A DNA stretch of 64,000 nucleotides from Herbidospora yilanensis (GTDB lineage Bacteria; Actinomycetota; Actinomycetes; Streptosporangiales; Streptosporangiaceae): NCBI RefSeq assembly GCF_001570565.1, contig NZ_BBXE01000034.1:1-64000 (forward strand). The letters are read 5' to 3'. The number at the start of each line of letters is the position of its first letter. Within the stretch, counting starts at the first letter, position 1. A program made the position numbers and the translations under genes. The notes beneath the pieces were generated by a model. That model saw nothing but the letters and a program-made list of their open reading frames with translations, was not told the origin of the DNA and did no database searches. Positions 17,518-25,354 of the stretch are shown here, one piece after another.

Positions 17518-17594
17518 GCGGCCCGACGGGCTTTCTCTTCTGAGGACATGCCCCCATACCGCACGAAGTCCTTTCGTGCTGCCTGGGGGAAATC
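17518..17594 (+). promoter_or_regulatory. Two-hairpin leader RNA masking the ribosome site of the first nuclease-helicase gene
   Basis: A small GCCC-GAC-GGGC hairpin lies at 17521-17531. A longer hairpin follows: the outer stem pairs CCCCCA (17551-17556) with TGGGGG (17584-17589), and the inner stem pairs GCACGAA (17561-17567) with TTCGTGC (17573-17579). The 3' outer arm is the only Shine-Dalgarno-like sequence (GGGGGA) before GTG 17595, so the fold would hide it. The same element, partly identical in sequence, precedes the paralogous gene (21298-21372). Confidence 0.75.
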
Positions 17595-19523
17595 GTGGCG
17601 AGCGTTCCGGCTCCCGCCGAGCGGTTGTCTGCCAAGAGTCTCTATGACCTGCTGCTTCAGCCGCGTTCCATGGTCGAACGGACCTTCGTCGCGGCTCTCG
17701 CGGCGAAGGTGAAGGAGACGACCGGCCGCGTCGCCCGGGAATCCGAGAAACGCGCCTGGGTCAACAGCCTGTCCGATCTCTCCCGCTCACTGATGGACGC
17801 GGAACGGGGCAGGCTTGAGGTTTTCCTCGAATTCCCCATGCCGGGCAACAAACGCAGTTCGGCCGACGTCGTGCTGGCCGGATACGATTCCGCCGGCCGG
17901 GTCGCCTATGTGGTCGTGGAACTCAAGCAGTGGAGCGAGGCGGCGCTCTTCGAGGGAAACGACGCGCTCGTCGACGTGCCGGGGATGCGCCCGCACCAGA
18001 GCCATCCGGCCGTACAGGTGAAGGGCTATCGCGACCAGCTCAGAAGGACCTGCTCGGCGCTCGACGGCCGCCCCGAGGCGGTGAGCGCCGTCGTCTACCT
18101 GCAGAACGCGCGGCGGGATGACATCCGCGACCTCTACCAGAAATCGGTGACCGAGGAGGTGCCGCTCTTCTGCCGGAGCGAACGCGGCGCCTTCGTCGAA
18201 TACCTTCAACGGCGGTTCTCCGACGAGCCCGGCCAGTCCGCCGGTGACATCCTGGACAACGGGGCGATGGTGCCGACCGGCGAACTGCTCGACCGGGCCG
18301 CCGACGTGCTGCGCGGACGCGACCAGTTCGTGCTGCTCGACGAGCAGCAGGAGGCTCTCCAACTGGTGCGCCACGACATCCGGACCGCCTTCGAGGCCAA
18401 CACCAAACGGGTCGTCATCATCACCGGCGGCCCCGGCAGCGGGAAGACCGCGATCGCGCTCTCGTTGCTCCGCGAATTCGCCGAGGCGCGCGACCGGGTC
18501 GCCTACGTCACCGGCTCGCGCACGCTCACCAGGACCTTCCGCCGCGCCATCGGCGGACGCGACAAGGACATCGCCGGGCTCTTCCAGTACTACAACGACT
18601 ACGCGAACGCGCCCAGGAACCGGCTCGACATGATCATCGTGGACGAGGCCCACCGGGTGCGGGCGAAGTCGCAAGACCGCTTCAACGCGGCCCGGCGCAG
18701 CGACCGCCCGCAGATCGAGAGCCTGATGGAGGCGGCCCGAGTGCCGGTCTTCCTCCTCGACGAACACCAGGTCGTCAAGCCCGGCGAGGTCGGGACCGTC
18801 GCGGCGATCGAGGCGCAGGCCCAGGCCCTCAACATCAAGTACCACCGGGTCAACCTCGATGGACAGTGGCGCAGCGGCGGCAGCGCCGTCTACGACGAAT
18901 GGGTCCGCGGGCTGCTCAACCTCGGCGCCGCCGACAGCCAGTGGGACGGCGACTCCGAGGCCCGGCCATGGCCGGGAGACGAGCACTTCGAGGTCCGGCT
19001 CGCCGACTCGCCCGCCCAGATGGAGGAGTTCCTGCGCGCCCGCATGGTCGAGGGGAGCACCGCCCGGATCACCGCCGGATACTGCTGGCCGTGGAGCGAC
19101 CCGAACGACGACAAGAGCCTCGTCGACGACGTCGTGATCGGCGACTGGGCCCGGCCCTGGAACGCCAATGGCGACGGTGTCCGCGTCGGCAAGGCGCCCA
19201 CCAGCCAGTTCTGGGCCACGCTTCCGGGCGGCTTCGACCAGATCGGCTGCATCTACACCGCCCAGGGCCTGGAGTTCGACTGGGCCGGGGTCATCGTCGG
19301 TCCGGATCTGATCGCCCGCGGCGGCGGTTTGCGTACGGTCCGCGAGGCGAACCGGGACAGCGACCTGGTCAAGCGCTCGGTCAGCGACGAGCAGTTCGAC
19401 CGGCTCATCCGCAACACCTACAAGGTGCTGCTGACGCGCGGTCTCAAGGGGGTCGTCATCTACGCCTGTGACGACCAGACGAGGGAGCACCTCAGGGCAC
19501 TAGTTCCGCCAGTAACCTCCTGA
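17595..19523 (+). CDS. PD-(D/E)XK-type nuclease fused to DUF2075 superfamily-1-like helicase/ATPase (copy 1)
   Basis: 642 residues. The N-terminal about 170 residues carry a nuclease-like motif set: Glu in FLEFP, Asp in SADVVLAG and ELK at 109-111 (VVVELKQW). Then follow helicase motifs: DEQQ (Q-motif-like), Walker A GGPGSGKT (278-285), Walker B MIIVDEAHRVR, VFLLDEHQVVKPGE (motif III-like) and C-terminal IYTAQGLEFDWAGVIVG with NTYKVLLTRGLKG, as in DUF2075 and Schlafen group-3 helicases. No membrane segment. It probably acts on DNA or RNA, perhaps in defence or repair; this is inference. Its 3' end overlaps the convergent paralogue at 19492-21297 by 32 bp. Confidence 0.85.
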   Translation: MASVPAPAERLSAKSLYDLLLQPRSMVERTFVAALAAKVKETTGRVARESEKRAWVNSLSDLSRSLMDAERGRLEVFLEFPMPGNKRSSADVVLAGYDSAGRVAYVVVELKQWSEAALFEGNDALVDVPGMRPHQSHPAVQVKGYRDQLRRTCSALDGRPEAVSAVVYLQNARRDDIRDLYQKSVTEEVPLFCRSERGAFVEYLQRRFSDEPGQSAGDILDNGAMVPTGELLDRAADVLRGRDQFVLLDEQQEALQLVRHDIRTAFEANTKRVVIITGGPGSGKTAIALSLLREFAEARDRVAYVTGSRTLTRTFRRAIGGRDKDIAGLFQYYNDYANAPRNRLDMIIVDEAHRVRAKSQDRFNAARRSDRPQIESLMEAARVPVFLLDEHQVVKPGEVGTVAAIEAQAQALNIKYHRVNLDGQWRSGGSAVYDEWVRGLLNLGAADSQWDGDSEARPWPGDEHFEVRLADSPAQMEEFLRARMVEGSTARITAGYCWPWSDPNDDKSLVDDVVIGDWARPWNANGDGVRVGKAPTSQFWATLPGGFDQIGCIYTAQGLEFDWAGVIVGPDLIARGGGLRTVREANRDSDLVKRSVSDEQFDRLIRNTYKVLLTRGLKGVVIYACDDQTREHLRALVPPVTS

Positions 19524-21297
19524 CGGCCGGGTCCACCGCGTACAGAACGGTCCCGCGCATCCCCCTGGTCAGCAGCACCTTGTAGACGTTCCGGACGAGC
19601 TGGTCGAACTCGGCGTCCGGGACGCTCTTGACGCTCTTGAAGGCCGGGTCGCGGTTGGCGCTCCGCACGGTCGCCAGCACGCCGTCGCGGACGGTCAGAT
19701 CCGGACCGAGGATGACCCCGGCCCAGTCGTACTCGAATCCCTGGGCCGTGTAGACGCAGCCGACCTGGCCGAACCCAGAAGGCTCGGTCGCCCACAACAT
19801 GCTGGGCGGGGCGTCGCCGACGGCGCGGTGCTTCTTGACGTTCCACGGTCGGGCCCAGTCGCCGATCACGACGTCGTCGACGAGGGTGAGGTCGGACCTC
19901 GGGTCGCTCCAGGGCCAGCAGTATCCGGCGGTCATCCGGGCGGTGCCGGACTTTCCACGGAGGATCGACTCGAGTTCCTCGGGGCTGCCGGCGAGACGCA
20001 CCTCGAAGCTGGGGTCGCCCGTCCATGGCGACGGGCTCTCGCCCGACAGGCCCACGAGGTCGAGCACCCAGCGTTCGTAGACTCTGCTGCCGCCGCAGCG
20101 GAACTGCTCGTCGAGGCTGACGTGGCTGACGGTGTACCCCTTCGATCTCGCGAAGGCTTCGATCGCCTGGACGGTGCCGAGTTCGCCCGGCCGCACGACC
20201 TGGTGTTCGTCCAGCAGGAAGACGGGCACCTTCGCGGCGCTCAGGAGTTCGTCGAGCTGCGGGCGGCCGGTCCTCTTGGCGGCGGGGGTGAAGCGGTTCG
20301 AGGAGGTTTCCCTGATGCGGTGGGCCTCGTCGCAGACCAGCACGTCGAGCCCGTCGGGCTTGGCGTCGGTGAGGCTGTTGAAGTAGACGAACAGGTTCTT
20401 GATCCGGGTGTTGCCCCTGCCGGGATAGCGCCGCATGGTCTCGGTGAACGACTGTGAGCCGGTCGCGTGCAGGGCGGTGCGACCCCGCCGGAACAGTTCG
20501 CCCAGCAGCGACAGGGCGATGACGCTCTTCCCGCTGCCCGGACCTCCGGTGACGATGACGACCCGCTTCTCGTCGGTGTCGACGGCCCGCATCACCAGTT
20601 CGAAGGCGACCTGCTGCTCGTCGAGGAGGGTGAACTGCTCGCGCTCCCGGATCTCCTTGGCGGCGTGCGCCATGAGCTGGCGGCTCGGCGCCACGGGGCT
20701 CCCCAGCAGCCGTTCGGCCGCGGCGTCGCCGGAGTCGGGAGCGAGCCTCGACCGCAGGAAGGACCGAAACATCTCGCGCCGGCTGCCGGTGAAGACCTCA
20801 CCGGCGAGGTCGGCGACGTCGAGATCCATGGCGTTGTGGAGGTAGGCGGCCGTGCTCACCGACTCGGGGGTGAGCACGTCGAGGAAGTCGACGAGGTACT
20901 CGCCGTAGCGGCGCACCTGCTCGGCCGGGTGCAGGACCTCTCGGCCGCCGGTCAGCACGAGACGGTCGCCGAGCTCGGACAGTTCGGCCTGGGTCCACTG
21001 CTTCAACTCGACGAGGACATACGAGTCGGCGCCGGTCTCCGGATGCGCCCCGGCCAGTAGGACGTCGACGCGGCGGCTGGACAGCGGCAGCTTGTACTCG
21101 GCGAGCAGCGTGACCCCGCCCAGCCCGGCCGCCACGAGGTCCTCGGCGAGCACGGGCAGGCTGTTGCGCCACGAGAGCACCTCGGCCTTCGACGGTCCCT
21201 GGCCGGTGGTGGCCCTCACATGGTCGGCCAGCGCTCCGGCGAACGCCGTCTCCGCAGGGGAAAGCAGGTCTTCCACCGACAGCCGAATCGCCGACAC
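19492..21297 (-). CDS. PD-(D/E)XK-type nuclease fused to DUF2075 helicase/ATPase (copy 2)
   Basis: 601 residues from GTG 21295-21297. Same architecture as the convergent gene: LLAEYKLP, Asp78 in RRVDVLLAG and ELK at 97-99, then Walker A GGPGSGKS (251-258), LVCDEAHRIRE, VFLLDEHQVVRPGE and VYTAQGFEYDWAGVILG. Long stretches match copy 1 (for example AGYCWPWSDP and VDDVVIGDWARPWN), but the N-terminal ~60 residues differ. The copies are thus diverged paralogues, not a recent duplication. Its leader contains the same two-hairpin element. The MazG-like gene ends just upstream on the same strand, so the two could share a transcript. Confidence 0.85.
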   Translation of the reverse strand: MSAIRLSVEDLLSPAETAFAGALADHVRATTGQGPSKAEVLSWRNSLPVLAEDLVAAGLGGVTLLAEYKLPLSSRRVDVLLAGAHPETGADSYVLVELKQWTQAELSELGDRLVLTGGREVLHPAEQVRRYGEYLVDFLDVLTPESVSTAAYLHNAMDLDVADLAGEVFTGSRREMFRSFLRSRLAPDSGDAAAERLLGSPVAPSRQLMAHAAKEIREREQFTLLDEQQVAFELVMRAVDTDEKRVVIVTGGPGSGKSVIALSLLGELFRRGRTALHATGSQSFTETMRRYPGRGNTRIKNLFVYFNSLTDAKPDGLDVLVCDEAHRIRETSSNRFTPAAKRTGRPQLDELLSAAKVPVFLLDEHQVVRPGELGTVQAIEAFARSKGYTVSHVSLDEQFRCGGSRVYERWVLDLVGLSGESPSPWTGDPSFEVRLAGSPEELESILRGKSGTARMTAGYCWPWSDPRSDLTLVDDVVIGDWARPWNVKKHRAVGDAPPSMLWATEPSGFGQVGCVYTAQGFEYDWAGVILGPDLTVRDGVLATVRSANRDPAFKSVKSVPDAEFDQLVRNVYKVLLTRGMRGTVLYAVDPAVRRLLAELVP

Positions 21298-21372
21298 GGG
21301 CGTCCCCCAGGCAGCACGAAGTCACTCGTGCGGGTGGGGGCGTATCCGGTCGCCGGAAGCCCGTCGGGCCGC
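21298..21372 (-). promoter_or_regulatory. Two-hairpin leader RNA masking the ribosome site of the second nuclease-helicase gene
   Basis: Read on the minus strand, the first 16 bases (21372-21357) are identical to the start of the leader at 17518. A variable stretch follows. Then come the outer stem CCCCCA (21340-21335)/TGGGGG (21309-21304) and inner stem GCACGA/TCGTGC (21331-21326/21319-21314). TTCGTGCTGCCTGGGGGA is shared word for word with the other leader. Loop and spacer sequences differ while stems are kept, as expected for a selected RNA structure. GGGGGA, the ribosome site, is in the closing stem. Confidence 0.75.
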
Positions 21373-21381
21373 ATCACATGG

Positions 21382-21702
21382 TCATCTTGAGGTTAGCGGA
21401 GGGTAGCGTTTGTCGACCTCGTCGATTTTGGCGTGGATCGCGTCGATCAGGTCGACGCCGAGGACGTCGGCCAGCCGGATCAAATAGGTGGCGACGTCGG
21501 CCATCTCCGACTTCACCCGCCCCAGTTCCTCCCCGCTCAGCGACGCCGACTCCTCCGGGGTGAGCCACTGGAACTCGGCGAGCAGTTCGCCCGCCTCTCC
21601 CGCCAGCGCCATCGCGAGATTCTTCGGCGTGTGGAAGGGCTCCCAGTCGCGGGCCGCCGCGAAAGCCCGCAGGCGGGCCGCCACCTGTTCGATCTCCGTC
21701 AC
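21382..21702 (-). CDS. MazG-like nucleotide pyrophosphohydrolase
   Basis: 106 residues, one all-alpha NTP-PPase domain: HTPKNLAMALAGEAGELLAEFQWL holds the first ExxE metal motif, and VKSEMADVATYLIRLADVLGVDL the second (E..D). Short single-domain members (dCTPase/RS21-C6-like) hydrolyse non-canonical or excess NTPs to NMP and pyrophosphate. GTG start; TAGCCT, containing the stop codon of the upstream gene, ends 6 nt before it. Its stop is 9 nt before the structured leader of the nuclease-helicase gene. Confidence 0.88.
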   Translation of the reverse strand: MTEIEQVAARLRAFAAARDWEPFHTPKNLAMALAGEAGELLAEFQWLTPEESASLSGEELGRVKSEMADVATYLIRLADVLGVDLIDAIHAKIDEVDKRYPPLTSR

Positions 21703-21711
21703 GCCACCAGG

Positions 21712-22176
21712 CTAGGGCCGGTCGGAATCGGGCCAGACATAGGGGAGATCGTCTGGTTCGTCACCGAACAGCGGGCGGTAGAAGGCCGGGTCCTTGCGCA
21801 GCAGGGCCGACCGGTGGCTCCGGTGGAAGGCGGGGTCGCCGAGCCACGGCGGCAGTTCGCCGGCCGCGCCGAGGGCGGCCTGGGTGCGGATGGCGGCGCG
21901 GCCGGTGAAGCGTGCGAGGTCCTGCCGCAGGGTGGCGGCGCAGGTGTCGGCGCGGCCGGTGGAGCACCATCGGTCGCAGATCTCCAGGCCGTACCGGACC
22001 AGCGCCTCCTCGTAGCCCCGCCACATCCTGGCCGCCGGGTGGTGCCGCCAGCCGTAGTCGTCGACGGACGTCGCGCGCAGCACCTGGATGACCTCGACGC
22101 GCTGTTTGCCCAGGCGGCGGTCGTCCAGGACCTCGGCGGTCGCGGTGAAGTCGGGGTAGGGCAGGAAGGTCTGCAC
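21712..22176 (-). CDS. MSMEG_6728-type pyrimidine-dimer glycosylase-like protein
   Basis: 154 residues. Recognised from MQTFLPYPDFTATAEVLDDRRLGKQRVEVIQVLRA and the later HHPAARMWRGYEEAL and AFHRSHRSALLRKDPAFY, which match the PF03013 family common in actinobacteria. Relatives of T4 endonuclease V cleave UV photoproducts; activity here is inferred. GTG start; TAGCGT (22183-22188) ends 6 nt before it, suggesting a leaderless message. Followed after 9 bp by the MazG-like gene. Confidence 0.82.
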   Translation of the reverse strand: MQTFLPYPDFTATAEVLDDRRLGKQRVEVIQVLRATSVDDYGWRHHPAARMWRGYEEALVRYGLEICDRWCSTGRADTCAATLRQDLARFTGRAAIRTQAALGAAGELPPWLGDPAFHRSHRSALLRKDPAFYRPLFGDEPDDLPYVWPDSDRP

Positions 22177-22226
22177 CGGTTCACGCTAGGGCGAGATGAG
22201 TAGGGGGCTACTCAAGCGCGCCGGGG

Positions 22227-22240
22227 GATCGGCGCCGATC
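22227..22240. promoter_or_regulatory. Perfect 14-bp palindrome touching the start codon
   Basis: GATCGGCGCCGATC ends immediately before the ATG at 22241. It could be an operator or an mRNA hairpin at the start codon. Confidence 0.4.
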
Positions 22241-22783
22241 ATGGCGGGCATGGCCAAGAAAAAGGTCGGCGAGATTCGCATCAGCAAGCGGATCGTGCGG
22301 ATCGGGCACGAGGTGTATCCGCTGGCGAACATCTCCCGTGTGCAGACGTTGCGGGTCGTCTTCAAGGGGCGGCTCTCCACCTTCTATCCCCTCGGACAAC
22401 TCGTGGTCGTGGCGGCGCTGGCGGCCGCGGCGTCGTTCGTGGCCGAGGAGGTGCTTCCGGAGGCGCGGGAGTTCCTGCCCACCGCGCTCGCCGTCGCGGG
22501 GGTCTGGGGCGGGCTGCTCGCGCTCTGGTTCCTCTACCGGCTGATCTTCCGGCGGACCCCGTATTCGCTGGTGATCGAGACCGCCGGGACGCAGTACACC
22601 GCGCTGACCGGCACCGATCTGGGGGAGATCCGCCGTATCGAGGGCCTGATCGTGGCCGCCATCGAGGATCCTCCGCACAAGGAGGAGGGGCACCCGATCT
22701 ACGGCGACGTCTATATCGGCAACACCTTCGGGCGGGACACCTACAACGTCAGCGGCGGCGGCCGCGCGACCGTCAACAACTAG
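22241..22783 (+). CDS. DUF6232-like membrane protein with C-terminal amyloid-signalling-like motif
   Basis: 180 residues from ATG 22241; ATG 22250 is equally possible. The N-terminal region KVGEIRISKRIVRIGHEVYPLANISRVQTLRV is followed by two hydrophobic helices (about 47-67 and 80-100) and a cytoplasmic beta-rich part (PYSLVIETAGTQYTALTG), like DUF6232 proteins. The last 18 residues, FGRDTYNVSGGGRATVNN, closely match residues 6-23 of the next protein (YGRDTFNVRDQGNVTVNN). The two genes are 8 bp apart. The function is unknown; the shared motif suggests the products meet. Confidence 0.72.
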   Translation: MAGMAKKKVGEIRISKRIVRIGHEVYPLANISRVQTLRVVFKGRLSTFYPLGQLVVVAALAAAASFVAEEVLPEAREFLPTALAVAGVWGGLLALWFLYRLIFRRTPYSLVIETAGTQYTALTGTDLGEIRRIEGLIVAAIEDPPHKEEGHPIYGDVYIGNTFGRDTYNVSGGGRATVNN

Positions 22784-22791
22784 GAGCGGCG

Positions 22792-23124
22792 ATGGGCGAC
22801 ACCTACTACGGACGGGACACCTTCAACGTCCGCGACCAGGGCAACGTGACCGTCAACAACCGGGGTGACGACCGGGTCGACGTCGCCGCGGCGGTGGCCG
22901 AGCTGCGGGCGCTGATCGCCGAGCTCGGCCGTGCCGGGGCCGTCGCCCCCGACGGGTCGGTCGCCGACCCGGGGGCCGTGGTGGCGGCCGTACAGGAGCA
23001 GCCGGGACGGCTGAGGGCGCTCGGGGCCGCGGTCGCGGGCGGCGCCAAGGACGCCGTGTTGTCGATCGTGCAGGGGGGCGTGGCGTCGCTGATCGTGGCG
23101 CTGGTGTCGCGGGCTACGGGATAG
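22792..23124 (+). CDS. Small protein with N-terminal shared motif, helix and hydrophobic C-terminus
   Basis: 110 residues. The Gly/Asn/Asp-rich N-terminus (6-23, YGRDTFNVRDQGNVTVNN) copies the C-terminal end of the preceding protein in 12 of 18 positions. A helical middle (VDVAAAVAELRALIAELGRAG) and a hydrophobic tail (DAVLSIVQGGVASLIVALVSRA) follow. The tail may enter a membrane, as in pore-forming effectors. Motifs shared between neighbouring products are typical of bacterial amyloid-signalling pairs; here that is a hypothesis. Its end overlaps the convergent WYL gene by 11 bp. Confidence 0.62.
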   Translation: MGDTYYGRDTFNVRDQGNVTVNNRGDDRVDVAAAVAELRALIAELGRAGAVAPDGSVADPGAVVAAVQEQPGRLRALGAAVAGGAKDAVLSIVQGGVASLIVALVSRATG

Positions 23125-23998
23125 GGCGGTAGAGCGCGGCCACCTCGGCCGCCAGCCGGGCCACCTCGTCGCGCAGTTCGGGGGGTTCGAGCACCTCGAC
23201 CGAGGGGCCCCGCGACAGGAAGTGGCGGGCCGCCCTCGGGATCGACTCGATGGGGACGGTCCGCTCGACGCCGTCTTCCCGGACGACGGCCTCGCCCTGC
23301 TGGAGGAAGGCGTGGAACCGTTCCTGGTGGTCGCGCCAGTAGGCCGGGAGGTCGAAGTCCGCGGGCACGTCGAACTCCTCGGCCGAGGTGCGCAGCGCGA
23401 GGATCTGGTCGACCCGGTAGGTGCGCGGCCCCGGCCCGGCCACGAGGTACCAGCGGCCGGCCTTCAGCACGAGCCCATACGGCTCCAGCACCCGATCGAC
23501 CTCCTCGGGCGCCTTCCACCTGCGGTAACGCACGTGGAGCAGGCGTCCGCGCCAGACGGCGTCGGCGACCGCGCCGAGGAACGGGACGGAGGTGTCCTTG
23601 GTGTACCACCCGGGCGCGTCGAGGTGGAAGCGGGCCCGCATGCGGTCGGCCTGGGCGCGCAGGTCGGGCGGCAGGGCCGCGCGCAGTTTGAGCTGCGCCC
23701 CGGCCAGCGCGTCGCCCATGCCGAGTTCGCCCGCCGGGCCGGGCAGGCCGGAGAGGAACAGCGCCTCGGCCTCGGACGGGTTCAGCCCGGTCAGGTGGGT
23801 GCGGTAGCCCGCGACGAGCTGGTAGCCGCCCTGGTGGCCGGCGTCTCCGTAGATGGGGACGCCCGCGGCGTGCAGGGCCTCGACGTCGCGGTAGACGGTG
23901 CGGACCGAGACGTCGAGCTCCTCGGCGAGCTGGGCGGCGGTGCGGCGGCCCTTCGTCTGGAGCAGCAGCACCATCGCGAGTAGTCGGCTCGACTTCAC
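23114..23998 (-). CDS. WYL-domain transcriptional regulator (HTH_11 + WYL)
   Basis: 294 residues from GTG 23996-23998 with AAGG seven bases upstream. The N-terminal helix-turn-helix (SSRLLAMVLLLQTKGRRTAAQLAEELDVSVRTVYRDVEALHAAGVPI) is the DeoR-like type. The WYL domain follows (LHVRYRRWKAPEEVDRVLEPYGLVLKAGRWYLVAG, about 145-210) and the WCX extension lies at the C-terminus. WYL regulators sense nucleic acids or small ligands. It is divergent from the gene at 24038, a likely target. Confidence 0.88.
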   Translation of the reverse strand: MKSSRLLAMVLLLQTKGRRTAAQLAEELDVSVRTVYRDVEALHAAGVPIYGDAGHQGGYQLVAGYRTHLTGLNPSEAEALFLSGLPGPAGELGMGDALAGAQLKLRAALPPDLRAQADRMRARFHLDAPGWYTKDTSVPFLGAVADAVWRGRLLHVRYRRWKAPEEVDRVLEPYGLVLKAGRWYLVAGPGPRTYRVDQILALRTSAEEFDVPADFDLPAYWRDHQERFHAFLQQGEAVVREDGVERTVPIESIPRAARHFLSRGPSVEVLEPPELRDEVARLAAEVAALYRPIP

Positions 23999-24025
23999 TG
24001 ACACACCTTGGCAGTGGAGGCTCCC

Positions 24026-24031
24026 TATCGT
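24026..24031 (+). promoter_or_regulatory. -10-like hexamer TATCGT, leaderless start
   Basis: It ends 6 nt before ATG 24038, and no ribosome site is present. It lies in the short gap to the divergent WYL gene, where that regulator could act. Confidence 0.45.
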
Positions 24032-24037
24032 CCAGGC

Positions 24038-24496
24038 ATGGCTTTCGCGGAGAAGATCCTCACCGTGCCGCCGCCGATCGAGGTCGGTGGACGCCACGTC
24101 AAGCGCTACCATGTGGGCTCCCCCGAGCCCCACGTGGAGAAGGCCGCCTACACCCTGCTGCCCGACCTGCTGCCCGAGGCCGACGGCACCCCGCCGGCCT
24201 CGTTCGTGGTGTTGCACCGGGGCGGCGACACCGGCGCCTATTTGAACGTCTACTCCTGGGCCTGGGACAACGCGCTGCGCTTCACCGGCGCGGCCGGGGG
24301 CCAGCCGTTTCTCGGTTGTCCCGACGACGACCCGGCCCACTTCGTGCGGCTGGCCCCCGACTTCATCGGCTGCGTCTACGAACTGCCGCCGATCACCCAC
24401 GAACGCGACGCCTGGGTTCGGCACGTGCTCACCCCGGAACGGCCCGACCTGGCCGCCTACCTGACCGACTCGCTCCCCGAAGGGATGACCGGATGA
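24038..24496 (+). CDS. Conserved hypothetical protein
   Basis: 152 residues, not recognised. Soluble, with KRYHVGSPEPHVEKAAYTLLPDLLPEADGTPPASFVVLHRGGDTGAYLNVYSWAWDN. It looks like a compact alpha/beta protein with no signal peptide. Its last codons overlap the next gene as ATGA, so the two are co-translated. It is divergent from the WYL regulator, the obvious candidate to control the pair. Confidence 0.7.
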   Translation: MAFAEKILTVPPPIEVGGRHVKRYHVGSPEPHVEKAAYTLLPDLLPEADGTPPASFVVLHRGGDTGAYLNVYSWAWDNALRFTGAAGGQPFLGCPDDDPAHFVRLAPDFIGCVYELPPITHERDAWVRHVLTPERPDLAAYLTDSLPEGMTG

Positions 24497-24936
24497 CCGG
24501 CTTCGACTTTCTCATCGGCGACTGGACCGTCGCCAACCGCCGCCGCCTGAACTACCTCGACCCGGACAGCGCGTGGGAGGAGTTCACCGGCCACTCGACC
24601 TGCCGCCCGCTGTTCGACGGCTCGGCCAACATCGAGGAGATGGTCTGCCCGACCTTCAGCGGCATCACGCTGCGCCTGTTCGACGTGGAGAAGAAGGAGT
24701 GGTCCCTCTACTGGTCGAACTCCCGATACGGGGTGCTCCAGCCGCCCGTCGTCGGCACCTTCACCGACGGCGTGGGCGAGTTCTTCGGCCGCGACCTCTA
24801 CGACGACGAGGAGATCCACGCCCGGTTCATCTGGAACGCCATCACCCCCGAGTCGGCCCACTGGGAACAGGCCTTCTCCCAGGACGGCGGCCAGACCTGG
24901 CTGACCAACTGGACCATGGACTTCACCCGCCGCTAG
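24493..24936 (+). CDS. DUF1579/calycin-like protein
   Basis: 147 residues from ATG 24493 overlapping the previous stop. MTGFDFLIGDWTVANRRRL, then STCRPLFDGSANIEEMV and YWSNSRYGVLQPPVVGTFTDGVGEFFG, follow the lipocalin-like pattern of proteins that begin FDFxxGxW. Probably a small beta-barrel ligand-binding protein; ligand unknown. Confidence 0.75.
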   Translation: MTGFDFLIGDWTVANRRRLNYLDPDSAWEEFTGHSTCRPLFDGSANIEEMVCPTFSGITLRLFDVEKKEWSLYWSNSRYGVLQPPVVGTFTDGVGEFFGRDLYDDEEIHARFIWNAITPESAHWEQAFSQDGGQTWLTNWTMDFTRR

Positions 24937-24961
24937 ATCATCGGCGGGTAACGTAGATCAC

Positions 24962-25354
24962 GTGACTGAGGTTCGGGAACTGCGGCTGGTCGTGACGGCC
25001 GAGAACTACGAAGAGGCCCTCCACTTCTACCGCGACGTGCTCGGCCTCCACGAGATCGCCGACTTCTCCTCCGACGACGGCCGGGTCCGCCTGCTGTCGG
25101 CGGGCCGGGCCACGGTGGAGATCGTCGACGTACGCCAGGCGCAGTTCATCGACCGGGTCGAGGTCGGCCGGCGGGTGGCCGGGCACATCAGGGTCGCCCT
25201 GGAGGTCCCCGACGCCGAATCCACGGCCGCCCTGCTGGAGGAGCACGGCGCCGACGTGCTCGCGCCGCCGACCCGCACCCCGTGGAACTCGCTCAACGCC
25301 CGGCTGACCGCCCCCGACGGGCTGCAACTGACCCTGTTCGAGGAGCTCGGATGA
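24962..25354 (+). CDS. VOC-family (glyoxalase-like) protein
   Basis: 130 residues from GTG 24962; TAACGT ends 7 nt upstream and no ribosome site is seen. The two beta-alpha-beta-beta-beta halves of the vicinal-oxygen-chelate fold are visible: RELRLVVTAENYEEALHFYRDVLGLHE and HIRVALEVPDAESTAALLEEHGADVLAPPTRTPWNSLNARLTAPDGLQLTLFE. It is probably a lyase, dioxygenase-like or binding protein. Start of the next gene overlaps its stop (ATGA). Confidence 0.85.
   Translation: MTEVRELRLVVTAENYEEALHFYRDVLGLHEIADFSSDDGRVRLLSAGRATVEIVDVRQAQFIDRVEVGRRVAGHIRVALEVPDAESTAALLEEHGADVLAPPTRTPWNSLNARLTAPDGLQLTLFEELG

Noticed and set aside
21298-21372. Structured element as an attachment site or mobile-element end
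   Set aside because: The two copies are in inverted orientation around the gene pair, but each lies precisely at a ribosome site with conserved stems. No integrase, transposase or target duplication is seen, so a leader RNA explains it better.
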